Positions 33,808 to 44,358 of a stretch of DNA of 64,000 nt are shown in pieces. The position numbers and the translations under genes were made by a program. The stretch's first letter is position 1, and each line of letters begins with the position of its first letter. The notes beneath the pieces were generated by a model. That model was not told the DNA's origin and ran no database searches. It saw only the letters and a program-made list of their open reading frames with translations. This stretch comes from Obelidium mucronatum (Eukaryota; Chytridiomycota; Chytridiomycetes; Chytridiales; Chytriomycetaceae): assembly GCA_025765595.1 (NCBI GenBank), contig JAIVFH010000037.1, positions 248,001 to 312,000 on the forward strand, read 5' to 3'.

Positions 33808-34922
33808 TTACAGTCCAATCGCCTTCGCTTTTGGAAACAAAGTCATGACATGTTCCTCCTCCCTCTTGGCGCCTCCATCTTTGGTGAACAAACTCCTCAG
33901 CGTCTTTTTGTTGGCTCCCAATACTCGTTTGAGTCCCCACCCCAAAAACCAAAGCTGTACCACGAAATCACTCCACGATGTGAACAAGGACACAATCGGT
34001 CCCATAATTGTATAGTTTGACAAGGAGCTAGAAGATTCGTATTGCAAGGATTGGAAATATCCGACTCCAAGTTGATCCCAATATGAAAAGGAAATCAGAA
34101 TATCAAAGACTGGGAACCACGGCATGATTACGATTCCAGCGACCGTAATAGCAGCGTTCCTGGTTGTTGACAAAATGATTGTTAGAAACGTTTGGGAAAA
34201 GGTGCAAGAAAGGGGCGGCTTTCAGACCTTGCTTCAACCCGCTCGTCAGCTGCTGGTCTCATGATCAACAACAAAGTGCCAACCCCAAAACACATATCAA
34301 ACAGTGTCCCAATCGCCTCCAGCCACCTCGACGCCTGTATATGCGGTAAAGCATCTTTCGCATTCGCATACCACCGATCTGAGGGCTGTGGGTTCTTTGG
34401 ATCCGGTGCAACCATCTCCAAAAACGAAGCCGTGTATTCCTCTACTGATTGACACGAGTGCGGATGTTTCGATTTAATCGTCAGGTTTCCTGCGCCTGCT
34501 GTGTCGGAGTATTTTGGGTTGAATTGGAAGTCGGCTGTTCCACAGACTTGGAATAGGCCTGCTGTGTGGTATTGATCGGCTCGCCAGTAAGGTAATGCAA
34601 ACATTGCCCATTGTCCAATCCATGAAAAGAATAACCAAAGACCCACAATTGTTCCTGATGCGTTTGCTTTAGTTGTTGTTTTGCATTGATTGAGGCATCA
34701 CTCACCCCATCGCAGAACTGCTCTGTCCTTTGTGAACTTGCCGTCGATTTCATGCCCCATTGAGTTGTATCGCTTCTTTGGTCCGTTCAATCGAATATCT
34801 TCTTCCTCCTTCTGTTCCCGTCGCTTCTGGATCCCAACCATTGTTGCGTGGATGTCGTTTGAGGTAAAGTCTATCGGTCGAGCTGGCTGCTGTTGCTGCT
34901 GCTGATGCGGCTGGTATCTCAT
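33808..34922 (-). CDS. four-helix membrane protein, claudin/SUR7-like in outline
   Basis: Three exons (34922-34706, 34654-34228, 34159-33808) sum to 996 nt, 331 residues. A charged, Gln-rich cytosolic N-terminus of about 75 residues precedes the first helix (GTIVGLWLFFSWIGQWAMFAL). A large outer loop follows, beginning PYWRADQYHTAGLFQVC and containing a further Cys. Three more hydrophobic segments follow (LEAIGTLFDMCFGVGTLLLI, ITVAGIVIMPWFPVFDILI, IVSLFTSWSDFVVQLWFLGW) and then a basic tail. The W...GLxxxC motif in the first loop recalls claudin/PMP22 and fungal SUR7/PalI tetraspan proteins, but overall similarity cannot be judged by eye. Topology is confident; family is tentative. Confidence 0.65.
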
Positions 34923-35428
34923 TGCATGTTCTGGAGGAGTGATCAGGTGCTCGCTGGAGGATGTTGATTCTGCTGTGAGTGATTGGGTTTGCGTTTAGGC
35001 CATGAGGGACTCAGAAATGTGACGGACACTCAACTGATCCCAGGTATTGCCCCTATACTGTTGTTTCCAGATGCAAACTGTTGTGTCCGTTGGCGGGTTG
35101 TTGGTCTAGGCTGCCGCCGGTTCCCAGTTTCCATTTCTAAATCTATTTGGGCTTGAAGTTTCTCCAATTTCAAAAATTCGGGTGGCGTTGTGATATCTCA
35201 AAGTCGCTTTTTTACAAAAGAGTACTGGGATGATAAGAAATTCAAAAGAGGCTCTGATTTCTCGATTTGGTTTATTCATTACTCGAGTGTTATTGGGACA
35301 GTGGAGAAACCGCACCAAATTGTACTAAATTATACGCGGAATCATCCCGTGTTCTATTTTACTTTTTCTTTTCTTGTTCCATGTTTTTCCTTTTTTTTCT
35401 TCTTTTTTCCTTTTTCAAAACTTTTTGA
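34923..35428. other. intergenic between divergent genes
   Basis: Shared 5' region of the four-helix gene (minus) and the first tandem-paralogue gene (plus). The last 70 bases before the ATG at 35429 are an almost pure pyrimidine tract on the plus strand. No gene is seen. Confidence 0.45.
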
Positions 35429-36145
35429 ATGAAAGCTCTTTCAATCCTCAAAGAACAACTCGCGGCTGCCGTCGCCAAAAGGACACGTTTAAATGTCCGA
35501 ATTTCCGCATTTAATGCCGAAATTAACGCTCATCCAGACACGGCTGCAGCCATAGCCGCTGATACGAAAGCAAAAGTCAAGAACATCATGTCCATTTTGA
35601 AAAGCAAGGCCTCCGGCGAAGGCATTGACACAGCTCTAGACGCTATTGGGTCTGGATTCGATACTGTTCCTACGTCTGTCGAATTCCCTATCCGGTTGGA
35701 AACCAAGTACTCTGACGCAGTTGGCCAAGTCTCTGCAATATTCTACAAATGGAAGGGAACTCCCATATTTGCATACAATATTGACTTTTATGGATTCTGG
35801 GACGATCAAAAAGGCCACCTGGATGTGGGCTTTACGAGAGAACGCTTTGACACTCGGTTGTACCCCGAGTTTAGAGAGTTTCCAAAGTCTCTAGCTTCGT
35901 TTTTACCACCAAAAAAGGATATCCAAATGATCAACTGCTTATCGCGATGTGATTATGATGGCTTGCCTGAGGAATTATTGGAGAATGTGGACGCATTTTC
36001 ATTTTTGAAGGTTATTCGGTACGTGAACGAAATTGAGGAGTTATCCGGTTCGCTAGAATTTTCGGAGCAAATTTTCGGGTGTTCTACAGATATTTTGCCA
36101 GATTTTGATGTCGTGGTCAGCGCAGATGAGGGTGGCGATGAATAG
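35429..36145 (+). CDS. tandem paralogue 1, family not recognised
   Basis: An intronless frame of 238 residues. The N-terminal ~65 residues form a predicted amphipathic/coiled helix (KEQLAAAVAKRTRLNVRI...KVKNIMSILKSK). A folded-looking core follows with FDTVPTSVEFPIRLETKY, VSAIFYKWKGTP.FAY and FTRERFDTR...FPKSLASFLP. The tail is acidic. It is clearly homologous along its length to the next gene. I do not recognise the family. A dense T/C tract immediately precedes the ATG, as it does in the second copy, suggesting the duplicated unit included its promoter. Confidence 0.7.
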   Translation: MKALSILKEQLAAAVAKRTRLNVRISAFNAEINAHPDTAAAIAADTKAKVKNIMSILKSKASGEGIDTALDAIGSGFDTVPTSVEFPIRLETKYSDAVGQVSAIFYKWKGTPIFAYNIDFYGFWDDQKGHLDVGFTRERFDTRLYPEFREFPKSLASFLPPKKDIQMINCLSRCDYDGLPEELLENVDAFSFLKVIRYVNEIEELSGSLEFSEQIFGCSTDILPDFDVVVSADEGGDE

Positions 36146-36295
36146 GTGGGAAAGTTGATTGGAACAAGTGTGAGTAACCGTGGGTGTCAATGGTTGATTG
36201 ATCTACACATTGATATCAAAAACAAACATAAACATGGAGGTCAACACTTTATTGCTTGTGCTTTTTTTTTCTTTCTTTTTAAAAAGTTTCAAACA

Positions 36296-37021
36296 ATGGA
36301 GACTCTCTTGTCGCTCAACGAACAACTGGCTGCCGCCATTGCCCAAAAGGCTGCTGCAGACATACGCATTCTTGAGTTGAATGCAAGGATTGAAACTCAT
36401 CCAGACACAGTCGCAGCAGCTGCCGCTGAAAAAACATCCAAAGTGAAGAAAATCATCTCCATTTTGAAAAAGAGAAAAAGCGCCTCCGTAAGAATCATTG
36501 ACGCCCTCAATGCTATTGAATCTGGATTCGATACTGTGCCCATGTTTGTCGAGTTTCCAATCCGCTTGGAAACCAAATATTACATGCCTGACGCAGATGG
36601 CCAAGTCTCTGCCATATTCTATAAATGGAAAGGAGTCCCTGTATTTGCGTATGATGTTGAATTCAATGGAATTTGGGGCGATCAAAGAAACCAATTGGGT
36701 TTTGGCTTTACAAGAGAACGATTCGATGCGGGATGGTATGACGAGTTTAAAACGTTCCCCAAGGAGTTGGCATTGTTTCTGCCATCCAAAGAAATTGAAA
36801 TGGGCAGTTTAGGGGAGGTGGAGACGGGTGATGTGAATGCATTGACGTTTTTGAAGGTTATGGCATATTTTGAGACTAAGTTCGGGTCAGAAGACCATCT
36901 CGTCTTAGGGTTTTCAAAAAGGCTTTTGCCTCATTTTATCTGCCGGAACAGTAGCAGTGATGGCGAAAATGAGTTTTTGGACCACGAAGATGAGGACCTG
37001 AGCGACGAAACCGATGATTAG
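36296..37021 (+). CDS. tandem paralogue 2, family not recognised
   Basis: The second copy, 241 residues, starts at the ATG at 36296 that follows the T-rich tract. The same blocks occur in the same order as in copy 1: NEQLAAAIAQKAAADIRILELNARI, KKIISILKK, FDTVPMFVEFPIRLETKYY, GQVSAIFYKWKGVPVFAY, GFTRERFDA and FPKELALFLPS. The C-terminus (DHEDEDLSDETDD) is even more acidic. Differences are scattered over the whole protein rather than concentrated, so both copies look to be under selection. Function unknown; a longer in-frame reading upstream to 36146 is unlikely because it lacks similarity to copy 1. Confidence 0.72.
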   Translation: METLLSLNEQLAAAIAQKAAADIRILELNARIETHPDTVAAAAAEKTSKVKKIISILKKRKSASVRIIDALNAIESGFDTVPMFVEFPIRLETKYYMPDADGQVSAIFYKWKGVPVFAYDVEFNGIWGDQRNQLGFGFTRERFDAGWYDEFKTFPKELALFLPSKEIEMGSLGEVETGDVNALTFLKVMAYFETKFGSEDHLVLGFSKRLLPHFICRNSSSDGENEFLDHEDEDLSDETDD

Positions 37022-37334
37022 TAACGGTGAAGGTGTTTGGGGTTTTGAACATGTGCGTTTTTTTTGGAATTCAATAAAAAACAGGGGTCGCGTACTGAAT
37101 TTGATTGACTGGTGTCATCAATTGTGATGGCGATAGTGACCGACTATCTATACCTAACTCTTTTGACTAGGCGCCGCTTTGGTATAGACACATTATTTAT
37201 CTTGGCTAGGCCAAGAAAATTGAGCCACAGATCGCAACAGAAAAGATACCACAAGTTGAGCAACATCTCCTGTTCAAAAAAACCAAGACTAATTCCAAGT
37301 ATATATAGGCTTGATTTTACGTCCCGACCGTCGA
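37022..37334. other. intergenic, promoter of GT31-like gene
   Basis: No gene is seen. The right end contains a strong TATA-like run (TATATATA) at 37300-37307, about 30 bp before the ATG at 37335. Confidence 0.45.
37300..37307 (+). promoter_or_regulatory. TATA-like box of GT31-like gene
   Basis: TATATATA about 28 bp upstream of the ATG. Taken literally this leaves almost no 5' UTR, so transcription may begin very close to the start codon. Confidence 0.35.
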
Positions 37335-38827
37335 ATGAAGGTAACAGTGGCAGCAACCGTTGCTCTTGTCGTGTCATTATTCCTAACAGCTTTGACCATC
37401 CTATCACATGTTGCCACAATCCCTGAGCCGCATCGACTGTCTTGGAGAGCTATTTACCAAAGCAATGAATCTGTCATTGAGTCCGTATCAGAGTCGGGAG
37501 TTTTACCTGTCAAGTCCCTGTCGCCGCCAAATGCTCTAAACCTACAACCAAACAAATACGAAAAGGTGGCAATCGTAATCCACACCGGGAAAGATGTTTA
37601 CAAGAACAGAGTCACCGCTCAGCTAGACACATATTTGCAAGGGTTCAAGAACCTGATGATTGTTGCTGATTTCCAAGGATCCGTTGGCGGACTTGATATC
37701 CACAATGTGGTCCATGGCAACAGCGAAAACCCTGCTCTGAGTATCAAAGAGAAACGAGATGAAGGATGGTGTGTGTCCGCCGCTGTGTGTGTAACACAAA
37801 GGAGCCTTATTTTCGTGCTTGACTGTTGACTGACTCTTAGACACAATTCGAACGTTAAATTAGGAACAACGATGCACACAAATTCATCCCGGGCCTGCAG
37901 CTGCTCTACAATACATATCCTGATAAAGAATGGTACATCATGATCGATGATGATACATACATGTTCCTTGATGCAATCATGGACGATTTGAACAAGAATT
38001 TTGACCATACCGTTCCACATTATATGGGAATTCCAATCCATGTTGACCAGAAAATGAATGATGTCAAGATTGAAAAACAAGCGTGCGATCACGGAAGGAA
38101 TCTGACGCATATGGACCCTCAATATGCGTATGGAGGTTCGGGGGTTTACGTGTCGCAAGCGGCTATGAAATTGTTTATAGAAGCCGCGCCGCAATGCTTG
38201 CAGGATTATAGGGATTGCTGGGGTGAGCTTCTTTTTGTTGTTGTCTTTTCAATTTTGAGTAAAAACGATTTTTGTATAATAATAGCTGGAGACGTGCGAC
38301 TTGGTCATTGTTTCAGAGATGCAGGAATCCTGGTAAATCAAAACGGGGCATTGCAAGGGTTAAACGGCGAGAATCCCATTACGACAAAGTACGAACACTA
38401 CCCATGTTTGGAACCGAAAATTTTCCACCATGTAACCGCCGAACACGTAAGTTTCGACGATGCAAAAGAAAAAAGAAAGATGTATCTGACCCTAAACTCA
38501 ACATCAAAGGTTCATGCCCTTCACCAGCTGGCAATCTCTACCGAAAACGCGAACAAACGAGTCACATACAGCGCCGTATATCAAGAATTCCACCCCAAAA
38601 ACGCATCAACGATTCTCTACTTGGACACGCGACTTGAAAACACACGAGTGTATTATCAAAACTCAAATCAGACCAATGCCGAATGCCAGTTTCAATGCCT
38701 CAATGATCCTAAATGCGTTTCTTGGACAGGCGAGGGGCTGAATTGTTGGTTGGGCGATGCTCCAGGATCAAAGGTTTCAGCAAGCGGAACCGTTTCTGGC
38801 GTGGTCGGGGAAAGATACTTGTGCTAA
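37335..38827 (+). CDS. GT31/Fringe-like glycosyltransferase with C-terminal PAN-like module
   Basis: Three exons (37335-37768, 37864-38222, 38286-38827) sum to 1335 nt, 444 residues. A type II signal anchor (VAATVALVVSLFLTALTIL) at residues 3-22 predicts a Golgi-lumen enzyme. The catalytic region shows EWYIMIDDDTYMF, the DxD metal/UDP-sugar site of Fringe/C1GalT-type GT31 enzymes, then YGGSGVYVS and AGDVRLGHCFRDAG, also family-like. The last ~75 residues are a PAN/Apple-like unit (AECQFQCLNDPKCVSWT...NCWLGDAPG). A GT31 catalytic domain joined to a PAN module suggests binding of the acceptor glycoprotein or of the cell wall. The sugar transferred cannot be inferred. Confidence 0.82.
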
Positions 38828-39131
38828 ACAAATCTACTTTTATTTATCTTTTAATTATATGACATTTGTTACGTTAATAAATTCCGCCGAGGCAATCACA
38901 TAACAACTTCCTTCATTACAGGACACGGTAAGGAAACAATTATGAACTGTTGCTCGTTGGACAGACATGTGGATGAAACACTAAATCCCCGGAAGAATGT
39001 TCGCCAATTGCATCTAATCGGTAAGGCTTCACTGCCGCTCGACCAGTCATCGATAAGTGACTCACCAAAGATCACAAAAGACGGTAAACAAACCCCCTGA
39101 CGTGAAAACAAAAAACGGAAAAAAAAACAGC

Positions 39132-40919
39132 ATGGCGGCGTTCTCAGATCCCGAAGAAGCCGGTTTGATCGCCAAGGAAAAGTCTGCAAGCGATCGGTGG
39201 CAGAAAGTAGCAAAGATTGCGAAACCTGCTTTGGTTTTGTTTCTGGCGGGAATCATTATTGTCACGATCGCTGCCACCAGAATCAAACATTCAACCGCAT
39301 CGGATTCATATGCTCTATCAGATTCGGATAGCGATCAACTGCCTCCAACAAGTTCTTCAAACCCTGCAGATGGAGATACGAGCCAATCAATCCACCGGAT
39401 ATCCTGGAACCTGTCTTGGATCCAAGCTGCACCAGATGGCTTTTCGCGACCAGTAATCGCATCCAATGGAGTCTTTCCAATCCCTAAAGTCACAACAACC
39501 GTCGGTGACACTATCCAACTCACCGTGACAAACAGTCTCGATACCCCCATCCTCATCCACTTTCACGGAACCAAAAACTCAATCAATTACGACGGAAGCC
39601 CCGCGACACAGTGTGCGATCCTGCCGACTGCAACCTTCACGTATGTAGTTGACATGGTCTATGAAGGGACCTACTTGATCCATGGACATACTGCAGGGTT
39701 GCAAACAGACGGACTAGCAGCCATGTTGATTGTAAAGCCAGTAGAACGAGTGTCTCTTTATGATCGAGAACTGTCATTCCTGATATCAGATTGGTTTCAC
39801 GAGGAATACATAAAGTGGAGTGCTAAAAGCATGAATGCAGTGAACCATACGCATTCGATTCTGGCGCATAGTCCTGTTTCTGGGCTGGTTAATTTCGGGA
39901 GGGAGATGGCGGAAGGTGGTGTGAAGCTTGAGGCTGGGAAAGTGTTTCGAATACGGATTGCGTGTATGGCTGCTCAAGCTGGTTTCTTTTTCAGGTATAC
40001 AGTGGTTTTCTTTTTTCTTATTTTATGTGCTTGCACCCTTATTATTCTTTGCAGCGTTGATGGCCATGACATGAGTGTAATTGAAGTCGATGGAGCATCT
40101 GTCGAACCATTGCACGCAGATTCAATCGAAATTGGATCCGGTCAACGATATTCCATATTAATCCAAACGAAACCATCGGGAAACGGAACAAACATGAACT
40201 ACAACTTCCGCTTGACCATGCAAACCTCCGAATTTGTCCACCCACAACATCCCTTAACGCTCTTGAAGCTCTACTACGACACATCCAGTGTAGATTTCTT
40301 CAAGCCTTTGAAAACGTACACGAGCGGGACGTTGGATGAATTGAAACTGATTCCCACCTCCAAAACGCGTCTTGGACTGCCTTCTGTGCGGTTCGTGCTT
40401 GATTTCACGGGAGGTGGTAACCTTGGTTTCAACCACACCATTTACACGACGCCATCGATTCCAACTCTGTACACTGCCCTCGCGATCGGAGCTACAGCTG
40501 GTGGATTGGATTCGACGGGATATGGGGATGTGAATCCGCTGGTTGTGCCTGAGTTGGATTCTATTGTGGAGATTGTGGTTACCTCGCGGGACGCGGATCC
40601 GCATCCTGTTCATTTGCATGGGCATCGGTTTCAGGTTGTTTATGCATCTGTGGAAACGCCGATGGAAAAGTATATACCGGGATGGGACTATGACTCTACT
40701 AAGAAAAACCCGTCGCTTTGGAGAGATACTGTGATGGTTCCGGCGAAAGGATTTGTAGTGCTTCGATTCAAAGCGGATTCTCCTGGGGCCTGGCTATTGC
40801 ATTGTCATTTACCCATGCACAGTGATTTGGGTATGGCTGTCACGGTTGTGGAGGCGCCGAAAGAAATGGCGAAATTCAAGATTCCACCGGCGAATCTTGC
40901 GCTTTGTAATTATAAATAA
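39132..40919 (+). CDS. membrane-anchored multicopper oxidase
   Basis: Two exons (39132-39994 and 40055-40919) sum to 1728 nt, 575 residues. A cytosolic tail of about 35 residues precedes one membrane helix (PALVLFLAGIIIVTIAATR), so the oxidase faces the outside or lumen. All four copper motifs are present: IHFHGT, IHGHTAG, HPVHLHGHRF and HCHLPMHSDLGM. The residue after the last motif predicts a methionine-type T1 site, suiting a ferroxidase or low-potential laccase. The substrate is not decidable by eye. No Ftr1-type permease lies next to it. The intron is exactly 60 bp with no stop in frame, so unspliced mRNA would encode a 20-residue hydrophobic insert. The gap 38828-39131 upstream contains no gene. 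Confidence 0.9.
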   Translation: MAAFSDPEEAGLIAKEKSASDRWQKVAKIAKPALVLFLAGIIIVTIAATRIKHSTASDSYALSDSDSDQLPPTSSSNPADGDTSQSIHRISWNLSWIQAAPDGFSRPVIASNGVFPIPKVTTTVGDTIQLTVTNSLDTPILIHFHGTKNSINYDGSPATQCAILPTATFTYVVDMVYEGTYLIHGHTAGLQTDGLAAMLIVKPVERVSLYDRELSFLISDWFHEEYIKWSAKSMNAVNHTHSILAHSPVSGLVNFGREMAEGGVKLEAGKVFRIRIACMAAQAGFFFRYTVVFFFLILCACTLIILCSVDGHDMSVIEVDGASVEPLHADSIEIGSGQRYSILIQTKPSGNGTNMNYNFRLTMQTSEFVHPQHPLTLLKLYYDTSSVDFFKPLKTYTSGTLDELKLIPTSKTRLGLPSVRFVLDFTGGGNLGFNHTIYTTPSIPTLYTALAIGATAGGLDSTGYGDVNPLVVPELDSIVEIVVTSRDADPHPVHLHGHRFQVVYASVETPMEKYIPGWDYDSTKKNPSLWRDTVMVPAKGFVVLRFKADSPGAWLLHCHLPMHSDLGMAVTVVEAPKEMAKFKIPPANLALCNYK

Positions 40920-41071
40920 CCCGCATAGGTTGGTATAGCATTAGAGAGTACGTGGGCTCAAAAATAAAGAATATAGCCGCCGAGACTTTTCTCTTGTGAT
41001 TGCGCAAAAGAAAAAAGAAAGAACATCTGATCAAAAAAAAGGGATAACAAAACCATAACACACCACTTTTT

Positions 41072-42614
41072 TTACTCCGTCTTCCCAATCGCAGCCAACC
41101 GCTCCACCATTGGCGGATGACTATAATTCCACGCACTAAACCACGGATCTGGAATCAAATTACCCAAATTCTTTTTGTTGAGTTTAATCAACCCACTCTT
41201 CAATTCAGACGCGTATCCAAGCTTCTTGGCGTACTGATCCGCTTCAAATTCGTGCACCCGGGAAAGCGTCATGAGTGCGAACCCAGAGACAAAATCGATT
41301 GGTTCAAAGAGGAAGGAGAAGAGGACAAAGCCGATTGCGGTTGGTTGGGACGTGTAGGAAACCAAAGGCGTTGTATAGTGGAGTGGAGTGGATGAACTGT
41401 CAAGAGAATAAACAGTAAGTTTACGCAAGAGTGGTTGAAGGAAAACACTCACATATGAAAACGCATAGAACGTGACCAAAACATTAAACTGATTCACAGC
41501 CAAAGTCCGAACAATATGCGACATTTTCCAATGCCCCAATTCATGCGCAAGCACAGCCAAAATCTCCCGCCTCTCCATCTGTTCCAACAGAGTATCAAAC
41601 AAAACAATCCGCTTATCCTTAAAGAGTCCTGTAAAGTAAGCGTTCGAGTGCGAGCTTCTCTTGCTTCCGTCAATCACAAAGAGCTTGGTAAGTGGGAAGT
41701 CGACGGATTTGGCGAGGGCGTTGATGTCGGTTTTCAAGTCTCCGTCTTCGAGGGGGGTGAATTTGTTGAAGAGGGGGGCGATTACGGTGGGGAAGAGGAG
41801 GATGAGAGCGCATTGAGCGACAAGGCTTGATTATTTGTGTTTTGGTGTTTTTTTTTTTTTTTTTTTTTTTAGTTAGACATGTTTTCCTGAACGATAAACT
41901 AGAGGGGGGGGGGAAACTTACACAAAGGCGCCAGCGTAAAAGACAAAGTTCTGACCACCCCATTCAATAACACTGATTCCACCGGCAATAAGTGGAGATC
42001 CCAAGAGAACAGTCAACAGCAGAGATTTGGCCTTGTCGGAGAAAAATAGGGGGATAGTCATCTTGTTGAATCCAAATTCCTCTTCAACGACAAAGTTCTT
42101 GTAATAATCAAATGGGATGGAAAGGATGGTGGATTGAAGAACCCAGATGCTGCTGAAGACAACAGCTTGGAGGATCTGAAAAACAGCACAATTTAACATT
42201 AGATTCATGAACGCAGAGCTGAACGCCCAGGCAACAGTCGATACAAAAAGAGATATCAAATATCAAGAAATCAACCTCGTGACTGCCAGTGAATCCAGCG
42301 GCTTCGAGCACAGTGCCGGAGACGCCCCACATGAGGGGAAGAGCATCAAACACAATCATTGCAGTTGCAACCAGTTGGTTAAACAAGTCCAAACCAAAAG
42401 CAAAAGAGCTCTTTGCCCGTCCGTAAGCTTTAGCCTTCTCATGCTCTTCGGCAGTGACATGTTCAGCAAGCAGTAAAGGAACTCCCAGCTTTGGATTGGC
42501 CAATCGCACGTGCTGTCTCCACGAGAGATACGTCTTGAAGCTGTAGATTGCCCACGACACTCCGAGGACTGCTTGTTTGTAAGGGAAGTTGCTGTTGAGG
42601 CCCAACTGGATCAT
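41072..42614 (-). CDS. STE24: Ste24-type CAAX zinc metalloprotease (copy A, intact)
   Basis: About four exons of a multi-pass ER/inner nuclear membrane protease that removes the last three residues of prenylated CAAX proteins and, in yeast, also cuts a-factor precursor. The N-terminus NFPYKQAVLGVSWAIYSF...YLSWRQHVRLAN is typical. The zinc site HELGH (in LAHELGHWKMSH, about 41510-41545) and the downstream glutamate motif HEFEAD (about 41250) are both intact. The C-terminus ends PMVERLAAIGKTE. The intron around 41825-41925 carries a run of 23 T (41848-41870) and a run of 10 G (41904-41913) on the plus strand. This copy is probably the functional Ste24 of the three. Confidence 0.9.
41848..41913. 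repeat. homopolymer tracts in the Ste24-A intron
   Basis: A run of 23 T (41848-41870) and, 33 bases later, 10 G (41904-41913) within one short intron. Long homopolymers are prone to length error in sequencing, so exact lengths are uncertain. Confidence 0.7.
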
Positions 42615-42790
42615 GATTTTTCAGAGAGACTTTTTTTTGATTGAAATGGTTATTACTTCTCATTTTCATTGCCACGTTTAATTCAAATAGCACAGTTTAT
42701 ATTTACGCATTGTTTATGAGATCTCAGAAAAGAATTATAAGTAAAAGAGGGAAAATTTAACATAGAAAATCGTTCAAGTTAAAAAAAAAA

Positions 42791-43897
42791 TTAAAGCGCA
42801 CGAAGTCGCTCGCCCAACGTAGGGCAATCCCACGTCAAGAAACTATACAGCGGATCAGGATCAACAACACTCAGTGATCGTACGTCTTGCTTTATGTGCT
42901 TGATGTTGAGTTTGATGAGCGCTGTCTTGAGTTCTTGCCCAAGTCCAAGTTTCTTTGCGGCTTGGTCTGCTTGGAATTCGTGGGCGCGAGCAAAGTAGAG
43001 ATACGCGTAAACTAGTGTACTACTAAGTGGGAGGTTGGCATAGTGAGAGAGAATAGAGCTGATAAGAAGTGGATTTTCTGAAAAGAAACCGAAATCGTCC
43101 AGACAGGCGGAATTGGTTGCAAACTATGAATAATAATAGGTGAATGGACAATCAAGTTGATGGCATTTCAAAAAAAACCCATACCATCGAGAAGTTCATA
43201 ATGTTAGACGCGCTACCCATCAGAGCCAGAGCCAGTTTGTGCGACGCCGTCATGATATTCCAGTGACCAAATTCACGCGCAGACAATGCAAGAATCTCTA
43301 ATTTATCCATTTCCTCGAAAAGAGTTTCAGAAACATGAACTCGCTTGTGTTGGAGAAGTCCGTGCACGTAAACACCCGAGTGGCTGGTTCTTTGGTGCTC
43401 TTGGATAGCTACTCTGGATGCATCCACTGATACGGTTTCGACAACGGTAAATCCAGACTTTTCGGCAACAAGAGCGACTCCAGTTGCGATTTCTTGGTCT
43501 TCGACACGTTTGTAATTGGAGAATGTCATTGATGTCATTTGTGGAGCCATCAAAGCTCCCAAAGTCATGGAAGTTAATCTATAATGAATTCAGATAACTA
43601 AAAAACCCTAAAAAAAAATCACAGTCGCAATCGTCTTACACCAAAATTGTGGAAAGTATCGGTCGATTTCTGCCAAACTTCAAGACCTTCACAGCTACAG
43701 GAGTAAAAGCAATAATCACGGGATATCCGATCAAGAATTCCTTCAATTTCTGACTGAATACTCCCCAGGTTGTTGTTTTGCTGAGATTATGTTTTCGTTC
43801 CAACGAATTGTAGACGTAGTGCCAGGGAGCATTGAAAAGCGACCATCCGACGCCCCAGGCGGACGCCAACAGCATTGTCTGCAGCGTCTGTTGATGA

Positions 43898-43928
<31 letters not shown>

Positions 43929-44289
43929 GATATTGCGGCAAGCCCCGATTTAATCAAACAACAAGTCGAACCTCGTGCGAACCCCCCAGCCCAACACAGC
44001 GCAGCGCCGTGCCCGCATGGTCCCACACTTGCGGCAGCGCATCGAGCGCCAGCACTGCGCTTGTCGCCAGCTGCACGCACAGCGCCTGCGCGACATCGAC
44101 GCGCAGCTTGTCGCGGCCGAAGCGCCTCGCGCGCGCAAACTCTGTCTCGCTGACGCGGGCGGCCAAGCCCGCGGGCAGAGCGGCGCTGCCCAGGCGCTGG
44201 TGCTGGCGCCACGCCGCGTACGCCTTGGCGCCAAAGAAGAGCCACGAGGCGCCGATCGCTACGTGCTTCGGCGAGAGACTGAGTATCAT
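42791..44289 (-). CDS. Ste24-like paralogue B with altered zinc motif
   Basis: Same layout as copy A, from MILSLSPKHVAIGASWLFFG...AAWRQHQRLG to a C-terminus with ARAHEFQADQAAKKLG and DPLYSF. The protease motif expected as HExGH reads REFGH (AREFGHWN, about 43270-43300), so the first zinc-binding histidine is arginine (codon CGT), while the glutamate and second histidine remain. The HEFQAD glutamate is kept. With one zinc ligand missing it is probably a pseudo-protease. The frame is otherwise open and the flanking residues conserved, so it may have a non-catalytic role. A CAA-repeat encodes a Gln tract near 43900. The first exon (43950-44289) is extremely GC-rich. Confidence 0.8.
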
Positions 44290-44358
44290 TTTATTATTTG
44301 ATTTTATTATTTATGAGGTTTTATTTGTCTGTTGTGTTTGTCAATAAAGCACAACGAA

